A stretch of 64,000 nt of DNA from JBCAXA01 sp038534295 (GCA_038534295.1 JBCAXA010000001.1:620001-684000), one strand, 5' to 3'. Shown: positions 1 through 9,702, counted from the stretch's first letter. Numbers and translations are program-made. The notes: generated by a model from the letters alone, not told the origin.

Positions 1-421
1 CGTTCACGAACAGCTCACCGCGCGTATTCAGAAGGCCGTCCTCGCCCCAGCGCGCCGCTGGGACCTGCTCGACGACCAGCACTTGCACACGATCGGGCCA
101 ACGACGGCGCACGACAGCAACGTCCACCCAGTCCAAGGCCTCGAGCGAGGCCCGCATGGCGCCGAGATCGACGCTGGCGAAACCGGCCTCGAGGTACGGC
201 TCGGCAGCCGCAAGAATCTGCATTTGCGAAACCCGCTGCAGCGGCGCTTCGAGATCGAGCGCGCGGATCGGCGAGTTCAGCGCCAGCGTGCCGGCAACGA
301 ACACGACGTAGCAGCCGGCCGCCGTCAACAGCAGTGCCAGCACCGGCTTCCAAGGCAGCGTGACGCGGACCCGCGGCTCGCTGCGCTTGGCTTTTTTGCG
401 CCGCGCTTGCTTAGCCGCCAT
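1..421 (-). CDS. ftsQ: Cell division protein FtsQ, N-terminal part (cut by window edge)
   Basis: FtsQ is the bitopic inner-membrane protein that links early and late divisome proteins (FtsBL partner). The visible 140 residues show a basic cytoplasmic N-terminus rich in Lys and Arg, one membrane segment at about residues 25-46, and then a POTRA-like periplasmic region (about 50-120). That region ends in the family-typical stretch around W125 and NTRGELF (132-138). The remaining C-terminal beta domain lies beyond base 1. The ATG at 421 lies inside the end of ddl, an 11-base overlap, which fits translational coupling. Gene order after ddl is the expected one; ftsA and ftsZ would follow outside the window. 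Confidence 0.93.
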   Translation of the reverse strand, partial: MAAKQARRKKAKRSEPRVRVTLPWKPVLALLLTAAGCYVVFVAGTLALNSPIRALDLEAPLQRVSQMQILAAAEPYLEAGFASVDLGAMRASLEALDWVDVAVVRRRWPDRVQVLVVEQVPAARWGEDGLLNTRGELFVN

Positions 422-1349
422 GGTTGGCCCTCGCCGGAACCGGCAGTGCGATCGGTGCCGTTGCCAATATCGCTAGACACAGTTCGGTGAAATCCATGCC
501 CCGTGCCGCGGCTGCCATCGGCACCAATGAGTGATCGGTCATGCCGGGCACCGTGTTTACCTCGATCACCTGCATGGCGCCGGCGGCGTCGGCGATGAAG
601 TCGACCCGCCCCCAGCCATGACAGCCGAGCGCATCGAAGGCGGCGAGCGCGAGCGTCGCCAGTTCAGCCTCAGCCGCGCCGGTCAGCGCCGGACAGATGT
701 AACGCGTGGTATCGGCGTTGTACTTCGCCTCGTAGTCATAAAAAACGCGCGGCGTTTCGATGCGAATCGATGGCAAAACGTCGCGACCAAGCACCGTTAC
801 GGTGTATTCGCTGCCAGCGACGAAGCTTTCAATCAGCACGCGCGACTCCACCGCTCGCGCTGCATCGACCGCAGCGGCGAGGTCGGCCGGCTCATCGACG
901 CGGCTCATGCCAACGCTGGAGCCTTGCGACGCCGGCTTGACGAACACGGGCCAGCCGAGATTCGGATCCGTTGGAACGGCATCGTTGACGCCGAGCTCGA
1001 CCCAATCGGGTGTCGGCAGCTCGGCGTGCCGAAACAGCAATTTGCTGACCACCTTGTCCATCGCCAATGCCGACGCGCGCACGTCGCAACCCGTGTACGG
1101 AATGCCGAGCAGGTCGAGCGCGCCCTGCAAACGGCCGTCTTCGCCGCCCGGTCCGTGCAAGACGTTAAAGACGCAGTCGATACGGGCGTTAACGAGCCAA
1201 TCCAGCGACTGCTCGCTCGGATCGTAGGCCACGACGTTGATACCGGCGCGTTCGAGCGCCGTCAGGACGGCCGCTTGCGAGCGCAACGACACCTCACGCT
1301 CCGGCGAATCGCCGCCACCGGCGACCGCGATGCGCACGATGGCGTTCAT
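411..1349 (-). CDS. ddl: D-alanine--D-alanine ligase
   Basis: This cytoplasmic ATP-grasp enzyme joins two D-alanines to give the dipeptide that MurF adds to the peptidoglycan precursor. The 312-residue length is typical of DdlB. Visible motifs are EREVSLRS (17-24), HGPGGEDG (65-72), the ATP-grasp lysine loop KPASQGSSVGM (138-148), and the C-terminal metal and substrate segment EVNTVPGMTDHSL. The start overlaps the murB stop by 4 bases and the end overlaps ftsQ by 11. It is transcribed with the whole dcw cluster and has no promoter of its own that I can see. Confidence 0.97.
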   Translation of the reverse strand: MNAIVRIAVAGGGDSPEREVSLRSQAAVLTALERAGINVVAYDPSEQSLDWLVNARIDCVFNVLHGPGGEDGRLQGALDLLGIPYTGCDVRASALAMDKVVSKLLFRHAELPTPDWVELGVNDAVPTDPNLGWPVFVKPASQGSSVGMSRVDEPADLAAAVDAARAVESRVLIESFVAGSEYTVTVLGRDVLPSIRIETPRVFYDYEAKYNADTTRYICPALTGAAEAELATLALAAFDALGCHGWGRVDFIADAAGAMQVIEVNTVPGMTDHSLVPMAAAARGMDFTELCLAILATAPIALPVPARANHGG

Positions 1350-2239
1350 GCCGGCTCTCCAAGCATGCGAACTTCGTGCACGAGCTCAACGCCATGCTCT
1401 TGCGCAACGGTCGATTGCACCGTTTCGATCAGCTGCTCGATGTCGGCCGCCGTTGCGCCATCCGCATTGATGATGAAATTCGCGTGCTTGGGCGATACCT
1501 GTGCGCCACCGAGCCGCGTACCTTTCAGACCAGCCGCCTCGATGAGCCGCGCGGCGTGGTCGCCCGGTGGGTTGCGGAACACTGAGCCGCAGCTCGGCAG
1601 ACCCAAGGGCTGCGTCGCTTTACGCCGCTCAAGGAGTGCTGCCATCTCGGCCGCCTCATCGGGTCCTGCGTCGGCAAATTCGAAACAGGCCTCGGTAAAC
1701 CACTCGGCGCCCGGACCACTGACCTCGCGATAACCGACGGCGTAGTCGTTCGGCGTGCGCTCGTGCACGTTGCCGGCCCGGTCAATGGTCGTAACGCCGA
1801 CCACTTGGTCCCAGGTCTCACCGCCGAAGGCACCCGCGTTCATCGTCAGTGCGCCGCCGACAGTGCCGGGAATACCGGCGAAAAAGCCGGCCGGCCCCAG
1901 GCCCCAGGCCGTGACGCGCCGCGCGAGTTGCGTGCATGCAATACCGGCGCCCGCGTGAACGCGGCGTCCCGCGCCGCGCTCAAGCCGATTGAACACTTTC
2001 AGCGTATTAATCACGGCACCGCGAATGCCGCCGTCGCGCACCAGCAGGTTGCTGCCAAGACCGACCCAGTGCAGCGGTACGTCGAGCGGCAATTCCGCGA
2101 GAAAACGCGTTAGGTCGTCCAGCGACTGCGGTTTAAAGAACACATCGGCCGGTCCTCCGACGCGCCATGACGTGTGCCGTGCCATGGGCTCGTCGAACAC
2201 AAGACCAGGCAATGCCGGCATTTCTACGGCAGCCATCAT
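1346..2239 (-). CDS. murB: UDP-N-acetylenolpyruvoylglucosamine reductase
   Basis: MurB is the FAD-dependent, NADPH-using enzyme that reduces enolpyruvyl-UDP-GlcNAc to UDP-MurNAc, the second committed step of peptidoglycan synthesis. The 297-residue protein has the FAD-binding motifs GLGSNLLVRDGG and GIPGTVGGAL, and the catalytic serine loop SCGSVFRNP. The C-terminal VHEVRMLGE segment carries the proton-relay glutamate. Its length fits the shorter type II MurB rather than the E. coli type I form (over 340 residues). The start has two consecutive ATG codons; the first overlaps the murC stop as ATGA. The stop overlaps the ddl start by 4 bases. Confidence 0.96.
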   Translation of the reverse strand: MMAAVEMPALPGLVFDEPMARHTSWRVGGPADVFFKPQSLDDLTRFLAELPLDVPLHWVGLGSNLLVRDGGIRGAVINTLKVFNRLERGAGRRVHAGAGIACTQLARRVTAWGLGPAGFFAGIPGTVGGALTMNAGAFGGETWDQVVGVTTIDRAGNVHERTPNDYAVGYREVSGPGAEWFTEACFEFADAGPDEAAEMAALLERRKATQPLGLPSCGSVFRNPPGDHAARLIEAAGLKGTRLGGAQVSPKHANFIINADGATAADIEQLIETVQSTVAQEHGVELVHEVRMLGEPA

Positions 2240-3663
2240 GACGACACGCTCCGCAGTTTCGCGCGCCGGTATGTCGCAGCGAGCTTCGGTGCCAACGAAC
2301 CAATGTTGCCGGCACCCATCGTTAGCAAAAGATCGCCGTCGACCAGCAGCCGTTCGAGCAGCGCGGGAACGTCACTCGGCTGACTGACCACAACCGGCTC
2401 GACACCGGCCCGCGAACGAATAGCGCGCGCCAACGATGGCGCATCGGCACCGGCGATCGGTTCTTCGCCGGCTGGATATACGTCGAGCAAGACGAGCGCA
2501 TCGACCTCGGCCAAGACTTGCGCGAAAGCGTCGAGATGATCGCGAGTGCGCGTGAAACGATGCGGTTGAAACACGAGCACGAGCCGTCGGTCGGGCCAGC
2601 CGCTGCGTGCCGCTGACAAGGTTGCAGCGAGTTCGGTCGGGTGATGACCGTAGTCATCGACCAGCATGACGTTACCCGTGCCGGTCGAGAATTCGCCGTA
2701 AATTTGAAAGCGTCGATCGATGCCTTGGAAGCGCTCAAGCGCACCGACGATAGCGTCGTCGGCGATATCGAGATCGGTTGCGATGGCGACAGCCGCGAGC
2801 GTGTTGAGCACATTGTGCCGGCCTGGAAGATTCAGGCGCACGTCGAGCGGTGTCGCAATGCCGCTGCGTTGAACGGAAAAGGCGCTGCCGGAGCGCTCGA
2901 AGCGAATGTCGTGAGCGGAAATATCCGCCGGTGCATCGATCGCGTACGTCAATTGCGCGCGCTTGACCCGCGGCGCAATACGCATGACGCCGGGATCATC
3001 GGCGCACAGGACAGCAAGGCCGTAGAACGGGAGGTTGTGCAAAAAATCAACGAAGCTTTGTTCGAGCTGCGCAATGTCACCGCCATAGGTCTCGAGATGA
3101 TCGGCGTCGACGTTGGTCACAATGGCGCGCACCGGCTGCAAATGCATAAACGACGCGTCGGACTCATCGGCCTCGGCCACGAGGTAACCGCCCGTTCCGA
3201 GCCGCGCGTTGCTGTCGGCGCTCTTCAGCCGCCCGCCAATGATGAAGGTCGGATCGAGGCCAGCCTCGGCGAGTAAGGTGGCCACGAGCGACGTGGTCGT
3301 GGTTTTGCCGTGCGTGCCGGCGACCGCAATGGAATCGCGGCTGAAGCGCATTAGCTCACCGAGCATTTCGGCGCGCGGGACTATCGGACAGCGCCGCTCG
3401 CGCGCCGCGACAAGCTCGACGTTGTCGTCGCGTACCGCGCTCGAGACGACCACGACGTCCGCGTCGGCGACATTCTCCGCCGCGTGGCCAATGCGAACGT
3501 CCGCGCCTAGCGCCGTGAGCCGCCGGGTGATGTTGTTTTCGCCGAGATCAGAACCCTGAACGCGATAGCCAACGTTCAGCAGTACCTCGGCAATACCGCC
3601 CATGCCGACACCGCCGATCCCGATGAAGTGCACGCGATGGATCCGGCGCATCCGATCGATCAT
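2236..3663 (-). CDS. murC: UDP-N-acetylmuramate--L-alanine ligase
   Basis: This Mur ligase adds L-Ala to UDP-MurNAc using ATP. The 475-residue protein begins MIDRMRR and then shows the Rossmann glycine-rich motif HFIGIGGVGMGG. The ATP loop GTHGKTTTTS, the DADHLETYGGD metal-site segment and the VDDYGHHPTE motif of the C-terminal domain follow. The frame stays open for about 100 codons upstream of 3663. That stretch overlaps murG and is not MurC-like, so the ATG at 3663, giving the usual ATGA overlap with murG, is the better start. It is paralogous to mpl at 51.6 kb in this window. Confidence 0.97.
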   Translation of the reverse strand: MIDRMRRIHRVHFIGIGGVGMGGIAEVLLNVGYRVQGSDLGENNITRRLTALGADVRIGHAAENVADADVVVVSSAVRDDNVELVAARERRCPIVPRAEMLGELMRFSRDSIAVAGTHGKTTTTSLVATLLAEAGLDPTFIIGGRLKSADSNARLGTGGYLVAEADESDASFMHLQPVRAIVTNVDADHLETYGGDIAQLEQSFVDFLHNLPFYGLAVLCADDPGVMRIAPRVKRAQLTYAIDAPADISAHDIRFERSGSAFSVQRSGIATPLDVRLNLPGRHNVLNTLAAVAIATDLDIADDAIVGALERFQGIDRRFQIYGEFSTGTGNVMLVDDYGHHPTELAATLSAARSGWPDRRLVLVFQPHRFTRTRDHLDAFAQVLAEVDALVLLDVYPAGEEPIAGADAPSLARAIRSRAGVEPVVVSQPSDVPALLERLLVDGDLLLTMGAGNIGSLAPKLAATYRRAKLRSVSS

Positions 3664-4748
3664 GGCTGTGCCTCCGCCAAGTTGAGGCAATGCCCGGCGA
3701 TGGTGGCCGTGGCGTCGGGCGCGGCGATACTGCGTGCGGCCTCGGCACGGCGGGCTAGTGCATCGCGCTCGGTACCGAGTTCGGTCAGCGCGGCGAATAC
3801 CGTGGCGGCCGCCAGTGCAGCGTCGTCGAGCACCAGTCCGGCACCGACCTCGACGAACTGTGCCGCGTTGGCGCGCTGATGATCGTCGACAGCAAACGGA
3901 TACGGCACGATGACCGCCGGCAAACCAGCCGCGGTCAACTCGGCCACCGTGAGCGCGCCGCCGCGACAAATGACACAGTCGGCCCACCGATACGCCGCGG
4001 CCATATCGTCGATAAAGGTGAGTACGTCGGCGTCGACCTTGGCTTCGCGATAGGCCGCTGCAACGGCATCGATGCTGCCGCGGCCGGTTTGATGGCGAAC
4101 CGCCAACGCCTGCGAAACGGCGGCAAGGCCGAGACCCGCTGGCACGTGTTCGTTCAAACTACGCGCGCCGAGACTGCCGCCGAGCACCAGTACACGGAGC
4201 GGCCCGTCGTGAGCCGCGATCCGCGCCGCCGGCGCCGGTAACGCCGCGATACTCTCACGCACCGGATTACCCACCAATTGCGCGTCGATCCGGCGAGAAA
4301 AGCTGCCCGGGAAGGCTTCGAGCACAACCCGGGCAAAACGAGCCAGAAGACGGTTGGTGAGTCCTGCAATTGCGTTTTGTTCGTGAATGATCAGCGGGCG
4401 ACGAGCCAGCCAAGCCGCGATGCCGCCGGGGCCAGCCACAAAGCCGCCCATGCCGAGCACGGCAACCGGATCACGCCGGCGAATCACCGCCAGCGCTTGC
4501 GCAATGGCGCGGCTAACGCGCCAAGGTGCCGCCAGCCAGCCGGCTAGGCCTTTGCCGCGCAGTCCGCGAATGCTCAACCATTCGATGTCGATACCGGCAT
4601 CGGGAACGACCCGCGCTTCGAGACCCTGCTCCGTGCCGAGCCAAACGACCGGCCGCGACTCGCGCTGCAGCGCCGCGGCTACGGCAAGCGCGGGATATAC
4701 GTGGCCACCCGTGCCGCCAGCCATAATGAGCACCGGACGCACGTTCAT
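3660..4748 (-). CDS. murG: UDP-GlcNAc:lipid I GlcNAc transferase MurG
   Basis: MurG is a peripheral membrane GT28 glycosyltransferase. It adds GlcNAc to undecaprenyl-PP-MurNAc-pentapeptide (lipid I) to make lipid II at the inner face of the membrane. The 362 residues start with MNVRPVLIMAGGTGGHVYPA, containing the first G-loop (GGTGGH) that contacts the diphosphate. The second G-loop VLGGSLGARSLNE and the UDP-GlcNAc region CRGGALTVAEL are also present. It overlaps ftsW upstream and murC downstream by 4 bases each, as expected for the ftsW-murG-murC order. Confidence 0.97.
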   Translation of the reverse strand: MNVRPVLIMAGGTGGHVYPALAVAAALQRESRPVVWLGTEQGLEARVVPDAGIDIEWLSIRGLRGKGLAGWLAAPWRVSRAIAQALAVIRRRDPVAVLGMGGFVAGPGGIAAWLARRPLIIHEQNAIAGLTNRLLARFARVVLEAFPGSFSRRIDAQLVGNPVRESIAALPAPAARIAAHDGPLRVLVLGGSLGARSLNEHVPAGLGLAAVSQALAVRHQTGRGSIDAVAAAYREAKVDADVLTFIDDMAAAYRWADCVICRGGALTVAELTAAGLPAVIVPYPFAVDDHQRANAAQFVEVGAGLVLDDAALAAATVFAALTELGTERDALARRAEAARSIAAPDATATIAGHCLNLAEAQP

Positions 4749-5935
4749 CGTTTCGCCTCGCGCCGGCGTCGGCGGCGCTGAGTCAACGAGCCGGGTTCAC
4801 TGACCTCATGGTGAATGCGCAGCAGCAAACCGATCGACACCAAGGTCATGATCAAACTCGAGCGACCGTAGCTGATCAGCGGCAGGGTCAGCCCTTTGGT
4901 CGGCAGCAAGCCCATGTTGACGCCGAGGTTGATGAAGCTCTGCAAGCCAAACCAAACGCCCAAGCCAACGGCGACGTACGCGGCAAACCACATCTGTGCT
5001 TTCGCCGCGCGGCGCGCCAGGGAAAACACCCGCAGCACCAAGGCTAGAAACAACCCAATCAATGCAATTGAACCGAGCAGGCCGAACTCTTCAGCGAAAA
5101 CGGCGAACACAAAGTCGGTGTGCGCCTCGGGCAAATAGAAGAGTTTTTGGACGCTCGCGCCAAGACCGACGCCAAACCATTCACCGCGACCTATGGCGAT
5201 CAATGATTGCGTCAGCTGGAAGCCACCCACATACGGATCGCCCCACGGATCGAGAAAACCGGTCAATCGCGCCAGCCGATAGGGTGAGGCGACGGCCAGT
5301 GCCGCCAGCGCACCGAGCGCAAGCAACCCAAACAAGAGAAAGTCGCGCAGCCGGGCGCCGCCGACGTAGAGCATCGCCAGCGTCGTTGCGACCAGCACGG
5401 TCGCGGCACCGAAATCCGGCTCGGCCAGCAACAGCGCCGCCGCGATACTCACGACGACCATCGGTTTCAGAAAACCGGCAAAGCGCTCGTTGACGTCCTC
5501 AGCCCGTCTCACTAGATAACCGGCGATGTAGAGAATCAACGCGAGACGCGCCGGATCGGAGACCTGCACGGTGACGCCGGCCAACGAGACCCATCGCGTC
5601 GCGCCTTTTTCGGTCAAACCGACCCCCGGCACGAGCAGCAGCGCTAGCGCCATCAGCGCTGCTAACGCTAACAGGCCGCTCAAGCGTTGCCAGAGCGAAA
5701 TTGGAATCAGCAGCATGCCGAGCGCGGCGACAAAACCGAGAACCACGGCGATCATCTGACGACGGACGTAGTGAAACGCGTTGCCAAAATCCGCTTCGGC
5801 AACGCTCATCGACGCCGACGCCAAAACGACCATCCCGACAAATACCAAGCACAGCGCGAGCGTCAGCAAGACCGGATCGAGTCGTGGACGACCCGGCAGC
5901 TCGAACGGCAGATGCAGTGTCGGCGCGAAACTCAT
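4745..5935 (-). CDS. ftsW: Septal peptidoglycan polymerase FtsW (SEDS family)
   Basis: FtsW is the SEDS glycosyltransferase that polymerises lipid II at the septum together with FtsI. The 396-residue protein is mostly hydrophobic, with about ten predicted membrane segments between residues 20 and 380. The C-terminal tail is very basic (QRRRRRREAKR). The family loop GEWFGVGLGASVQKLFYLPEAHTDF is visible around residue 255, followed by the NLGVNMGLLPTKGLTLPLISYG region near residue 340. It sits between murD and murG with 4-base overlaps on both sides. The cognate transpeptidase ftsI lies in the same operon. Confidence 0.97.
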   Translation of the reverse strand: MSFAPTLHLPFELPGRPRLDPVLLTLALCLVFVGMVVLASASMSVAEADFGNAFHYVRRQMIAVVLGFVAALGMLLIPISLWQRLSGLLALAALMALALLLVPGVGLTEKGATRWVSLAGVTVQVSDPARLALILYIAGYLVRRAEDVNERFAGFLKPMVVVSIAAALLLAEPDFGAATVLVATTLAMLYVGGARLRDFLLFGLLALGALAALAVASPYRLARLTGFLDPWGDPYVGGFQLTQSLIAIGRGEWFGVGLGASVQKLFYLPEAHTDFVFAVFAEEFGLLGSIALIGLFLALVLRVFSLARRAAKAQMWFAAYVAVGLGVWFGLQSFINLGVNMGLLPTKGLTLPLISYGRSSLIMTLVSIGLLLRIHHEVSEPGSLTQRRRRRREAKR

Positions 5936-7272
5936 TGCTCGAGCTCCGCAACGGCCGCGGCGAACTGTTGGCCGCGATCACGGTAGTCGCGAAACATATC
6001 GAGACTCGCGCAGGCCGGCGACAACAGGACCGTGTCGCCAGGCGCCGCTTGCGCGGCTGCAAGGCTTACGGCTTCGCGCATCGACGCCGCGCGACGGATG
6101 ACCGGAACTTCGTTGACAAGCAGCGTTTCGAGCTCGTCGGCAGCGCGACCGAGCAACACGGCTGCGTGTACTTTGCCCGCCGCAACCGTGGCTAGGGGCG
6201 ACAGGTCGGCCCCCTTCGCATCGCCGCCGGCGATCCAAACAATCGGCGTCGTCACCGATTCGAGACTCGCGTACGCAGCGCCCGGATTGGTCGCTTTGGA
6301 ATCGTCGATGTAACGAACACCGGCAACGCTTGCCGTTAGCCGTGCCCGATGCGGCAGCGGCTCAAAATTTCTGAGCACGGCTGTGACCGGCGCACGCGGC
6401 AGGTCGAAATCGTCGATGAGCGCGAGGGCCGCCAACGCATTGTCCACTTCATGTGCCAGCGGCGAATAAAGTTCGGCGACCGGTAGCACGCGGTCGTCGC
6501 CGCGCGCCAGCCAAGCTTGCCCGTCGGCCTCAATGACGCCGTAGTGACACGCGGCCGGTCGATCGCGACCATAACTCGTCGATGGCACGTCAGAATCGGT
6601 CGCCACATATGGTTCGTCGCGATTGATGACGACGCGCCCAGCGCCGTCGAGTATGTGCCGCTTCGCGTCGCGATAAGCCCTGGCCGTGCCGTGCCAGTCG
6701 AGATGATCGTCGGTGACATTCAGTACCACCGCGGTGCGCGCGCCAAGATGGGCCGTGCGAGCCAACTGGAAGCTCGACAGTTCGAGCACCACGACATCGC
6801 CGGGCGCATCGAGCAACGCGAGCACGGGCGTACCGAGATTGCCGCCGGCAACAGCATCGACGCCGCCCGCCGAAAGCAGCGCAGTGACGAGCGAGACGAC
6901 CGTCGATTTACCGTTCGTGCCGGTGACCGCAATGACCGGTCGCGTGTTGGCCGCAACGAAAAGGTCGACATCACTCGCCGCACGCAAGCCGCGCGCTTCG
7001 GCTGCGACCAGGACTGGCTCGTGCGGAGCGATGCCCGGCGATACGTACAGCGTATCGATGCCGTTCAGTAGGCTCGCATCGAACGCACCGAGCACAATGT
7101 CGTGCCGTGCGTCGAGCGAATCGATACCGCTGACGTCCGGCCGTGAGTCGGCAAGGCGCAGACGCTCGTTGTCGCGACCCAGATAAGCGACCAACGAGCG
7201 GCCGGTCTCGCCGAGCCCGAGCACGAGCGTGTGCGGCGCAAAGCTGCGCTTTAGATCGGCTGCCGGTGTCAT
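5932..7272 (-). CDS. murD: UDP-N-acetylmuramoyl-L-alanine--D-glutamate ligase
   Basis: MurD adds D-Glu to UDP-MurNAc-L-Ala. The 446-residue protein begins MTPAADLKRS. It carries the N-terminal motif LVLGLGETGRSL, the ATP loop GTNGKSTVVSL, the LNVTDDHLDWHG segment and the C-terminal IDDSKATNPGA and LSPACASLDMF motifs. The ATG at 7272 overlaps the mraY stop as ATGA. A longer open frame reaching 7356 would run deep into mraY and lacks family similarity. The position mraY-murD-ftsW is the standard dcw order. Confidence 0.97.
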   Translation of the reverse strand: MTPAADLKRSFAPHTLVLGLGETGRSLVAYLGRDNERLRLADSRPDVSGIDSLDARHDIVLGAFDASLLNGIDTLYVSPGIAPHEPVLVAAEARGLRAASDVDLFVAANTRPVIAVTGTNGKSTVVSLVTALLSAGGVDAVAGGNLGTPVLALLDAPGDVVVLELSSFQLARTAHLGARTAVVLNVTDDHLDWHGTARAYRDAKRHILDGAGRVVINRDEPYVATDSDVPSTSYGRDRPAACHYGVIEADGQAWLARGDDRVLPVAELYSPLAHEVDNALAALALIDDFDLPRAPVTAVLRNFEPLPHRARLTASVAGVRYIDDSKATNPGAAYASLESVTTPIVWIAGGDAKGADLSPLATVAAGKVHAAVLLGRAADELETLLVNEVPVIRRAASMREAVSLAAAQAAPGDTVLLSPACASLDMFRDYRDRGQQFAAAVAELEQ

Positions 7273-8351
7273 CGGATTTTCAAACTCGCAAGACCGATCA
7301 GCACCAAAATGACGGTGATGATCCAGAAGCGGACGATGACTTTTGGCTCTGCCCACCCTTTGAGCTCGTAGTGGTGATGCAGTGGCGCCATCCGAAAGAC
7401 GCGTTTGCCGGTCAAGCGAAACGAGGCCACCTGGATCATCACCGAAACGGTTTCGACGACGAACACACCGCCCATGATCATCAGGACGAGCTCTTGCCGA
7501 GTAATGACGGCGACGGTGCCGATCGCGGCGCCCAGCGCCAGCGCACCAACATCACCCATGAACACCTGGGCCGGGTACGTGTTGAACCACAGAAATCCGA
7601 GACCGGCACCCGACAGCGCGGCGCAGAAGACGAGAATCTCGCCCGTGCCGGCCACATATGGAATACCAAGATAGTCGGAGAAGTTGATGTTGCCGGTCAC
7701 GTACGCGAAGACGCCGAGCGCACCACCGACCAACACGCTCGGCATGATCGCGAGACCGTCCAGCCCATCGGTGAGGTTCACCGCGTTGCTGGTACCGACA
7801 ATGACAAAATACGTCAGCGCGATTTGGCCGATACCGAGCGGAATCGCAACGTCTTTCAAATAAGGAACCAGCAGTGCCGTCTCCACGTCGGAGACAGCAC
7901 TGCTGTAAAGCACCGTGGCCGCAACCAGGGCAACCAGCGACTGCCAGAAGAACTTGTAACGCGCCGAAAGTCCCTGCGGGTCTTTCAGCATGAGTTTTTT
8001 GTAATCGTCGACGAAACCGATGATGCCGAACGCGGCGGTGACCAGCAGCACGACCCAAACGAAGCGGTTGCTGAGATCGGCCCACAGCAACGTGCTGAAC
8101 GCGATCGCAATCAGAATCAACGCACCGCCCATCGTCGGCGTACCCGATTTAGACAAATGCGATTCCGGACCGTCGGTACGTACCGTTTGGCCAATCTGCC
8201 GAACGGTCAGTCGGTTGATCATCATCGGACCGACGACGAAACTGATTACCAGGGCGGTAAGCGCACCGAGAATGGCGCGCATCGTTAAGTAACTGAAGAC
8301 GTTGAAGCCCGATTCGAACTGGGTCAGATACTCGGCGACGAGTTTAAGCAT
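7269..8351 (-). CDS. mraY: Phospho-N-acetylmuramoyl-pentapeptide transferase MraY
   Basis: MraY is the integral membrane enzyme that moves phospho-MurNAc-pentapeptide from UDP to undecaprenyl phosphate, forming lipid I. Starting at MLKLVAEYL (ATG at 8351) the protein has 360 residues, the same length as E. coli MraY, and about ten membrane segments. Visible motifs are the SGTPTMGG loop near residue 70, FVDDYKK near 115, NLTDGLDGLA near 190, the DVGALALGA region and the MAPLHHHYELKGW histidine motif near 325. The start lies 8 bases inside murF. Upstream in-frame codons (to 8390) overlap murF and are not needed. Confidence 0.97.
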   Translation of the reverse strand: MLKLVAEYLTQFESGFNVFSYLTMRAILGALTALVISFVVGPMMINRLTVRQIGQTVRTDGPESHLSKSGTPTMGGALILIAIAFSTLLWADLSNRFVWVVLLVTAAFGIIGFVDDYKKLMLKDPQGLSARYKFFWQSLVALVAATVLYSSAVSDVETALLVPYLKDVAIPLGIGQIALTYFVIVGTSNAVNLTDGLDGLAIMPSVLVGGALGVFAYVTGNINFSDYLGIPYVAGTGEILVFCAALSGAGLGFLWFNTYPAQVFMGDVGALALGAAIGTVAVITRQELVLMIMGGVFVVETVSVMIQVASFRLTGKRVFRMAPLHHHYELKGWAEPKVIVRFWIITVILVLIGLASLKIR

Positions 8352-9702
8352 GGGCGCTCTCCTTGGCGTCTGGCGCCAGAGCGCGGACAACAGTTTCCAT
8401 GCGCGCGGCGCGCGATCCCTTGACGATAAGGACCACGTCGGCCGTCAATGTGGCAGCAAGATGGCGAATCATTGCGTCGTGATCGGCACAGACTGTCGCG
8501 TCGCTGCCAAACGCCTCGGCGCAGTGCACCATCAGCTCACCGATCACCGCGAGTCGCGCAACACCGCGCTTGGCCAACGCAGCACCGAGATCGCGATGCA
8601 TGCCAGCGGCGCCCGGGCCGAGCTCACCCATATCGCCCAGCGCCATCCAGACCTCGGCGCCAAGGCTGGCGCCGTATTCGGCCGCGGCGAGCACCGACGC
8701 GGGGTTGGCGTTGTAGCTGTCGTCAATCAACACCCCGCCCGCGATCGTTGCTAGGCGTCGTAACCGCGACGGCGCCGCCTCGACGCTGCCGAATCGCTCA
8801 AGCAGCAGACTTGGTGCTGTGCCGGCGGCCCAGGCCGACGCGGCGGCAGCGCACGCGTTGACGACGTTGTGGCCGCCGGCAAGCGGCAGGGACACGGCCC
8901 CCGAAAAATCCGGGCCGTGCAAGGTAAAGCGCGAACCGTCGGGTTCGCTGACGATATCGCTCACCGTGAAGTCGGCATCGGGGTGCAGACCGAACGTAAC
9001 AATTTGGGCCGGTTCGGCCATGTCGCACCACTGCGAAAAGTAAGTGTCGTCGCGATTGATGATCGCGGTGTTGCCGTCGCCAAGCGCGTAGAAAAGCTCG
9101 CCCTTGCCCTGCGCAACACCATCAAGCGAACCGAAACCCTCCAGGTGGGCCGGTCCCGCATTGGTTACCAAACCAACATCAGGGCGCACCAGCGACGTGA
9201 GATACGCAATCTCGCCGATGTGATTGGCGCCCATTTCAATGACGGCGGCGTGATACTCGGCGTCGAGACCAAGAAGCGTCAGCGGTACGCCGATGTCGTT
9301 ATTGAGATTGCCGCGGGTCGCGTACGCATCCGGTCCGAGCAACGCTGCAATGAGTTGTTTGACGGTCGTCTTGCCGTTCGAGCCGGTCACACCGATGACA
9401 ACGCCGGCATAGCGCGCGCGCCAGTGCGCTGCGATGACGCCGAGTGCGTGGCGCGTATCGGCAACCTCGATCTGCGGCAGATCCACGTCGACGAATCGCT
9501 CTACCACCGCCGCTGCGGCGCGCGCCTTGGCAACGTCAGCGACGAAGTCGACTCCGCGAAAACTCGGTCCATTTAGCGCGACGAACAACTCGCCGGCACC
9601 GATGGTTCGTGAATCCGTGGACACACCGGTCCATGGCGCATCAGCGCCGCGCTGGCGCGCATCCAGAAGCCGAGTCGTGCTGGCCACCGTCCCGTAACTC
9701 AT
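8344..9702 (-). CDS. murF: UDP-N-acetylmuramoyl-tripeptide--D-alanyl-D-alanine ligase
   Basis: MurF adds the D-Ala-D-Ala made by Ddl to UDP-MurNAc-tripeptide, completing the soluble precursor. The 452 residues have the ATP loop GVTGSNGKTTVKQ, the TRGNLNNDIGVPLTLL motif and MGANHIGEIAYL. The C-terminal domain has IDDSYNANPASVLAA and LGDMGELG. These are classic MurF markers. It follows murE with a 4-base overlap, and its end overlaps mraY by 8 bases. I see nothing unusual in the active-site motifs. Confidence 0.97.
   Translation of the reverse strand: MSYGTVASTTRLLDARQRGADAPWTGVSTDSRTIGAGELFVALNGPSFRGVDFVADVAKARAAAAVVERFVDVDLPQIEVADTRHALGVIAAHWRARYAGVVIGVTGSNGKTTVKQLIAALLGPDAYATRGNLNNDIGVPLTLLGLDAEYHAAVIEMGANHIGEIAYLTSLVRPDVGLVTNAGPAHLEGFGSLDGVAQGKGELFYALGDGNTAIINRDDTYFSQWCDMAEPAQIVTFGLHPDADFTVSDIVSEPDGSRFTLHGPDFSGAVSLPLAGGHNVVNACAAAASAWAAGTAPSLLLERFGSVEAAPSRLRRLATIAGGVLIDDSYNANPASVLAAAEYGASLGAEVWMALGDMGELGPGAAGMHRDLGAALAKRGVARLAVIGELMVHCAEAFGSDATVCADHDAMIRHLAATLTADVVLIVKGSRAARMETVVRALAPDAKESAHA

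Noticed and set aside
531..1733. 400-codon open frame on the plus strand across ddl and murB
   Set aside because: It is antisense to two certain genes. Its protein has arginine- and alanine-rich, domain-free content typical of mirror frames in GC-rich DNA.
7143..8288. 381-codon open frame antisense to mraY and murD
   Set aside because: Mirror frame of membrane-protein coding sequence; the product is full of His, Asp, Arg and Gln with no domain.
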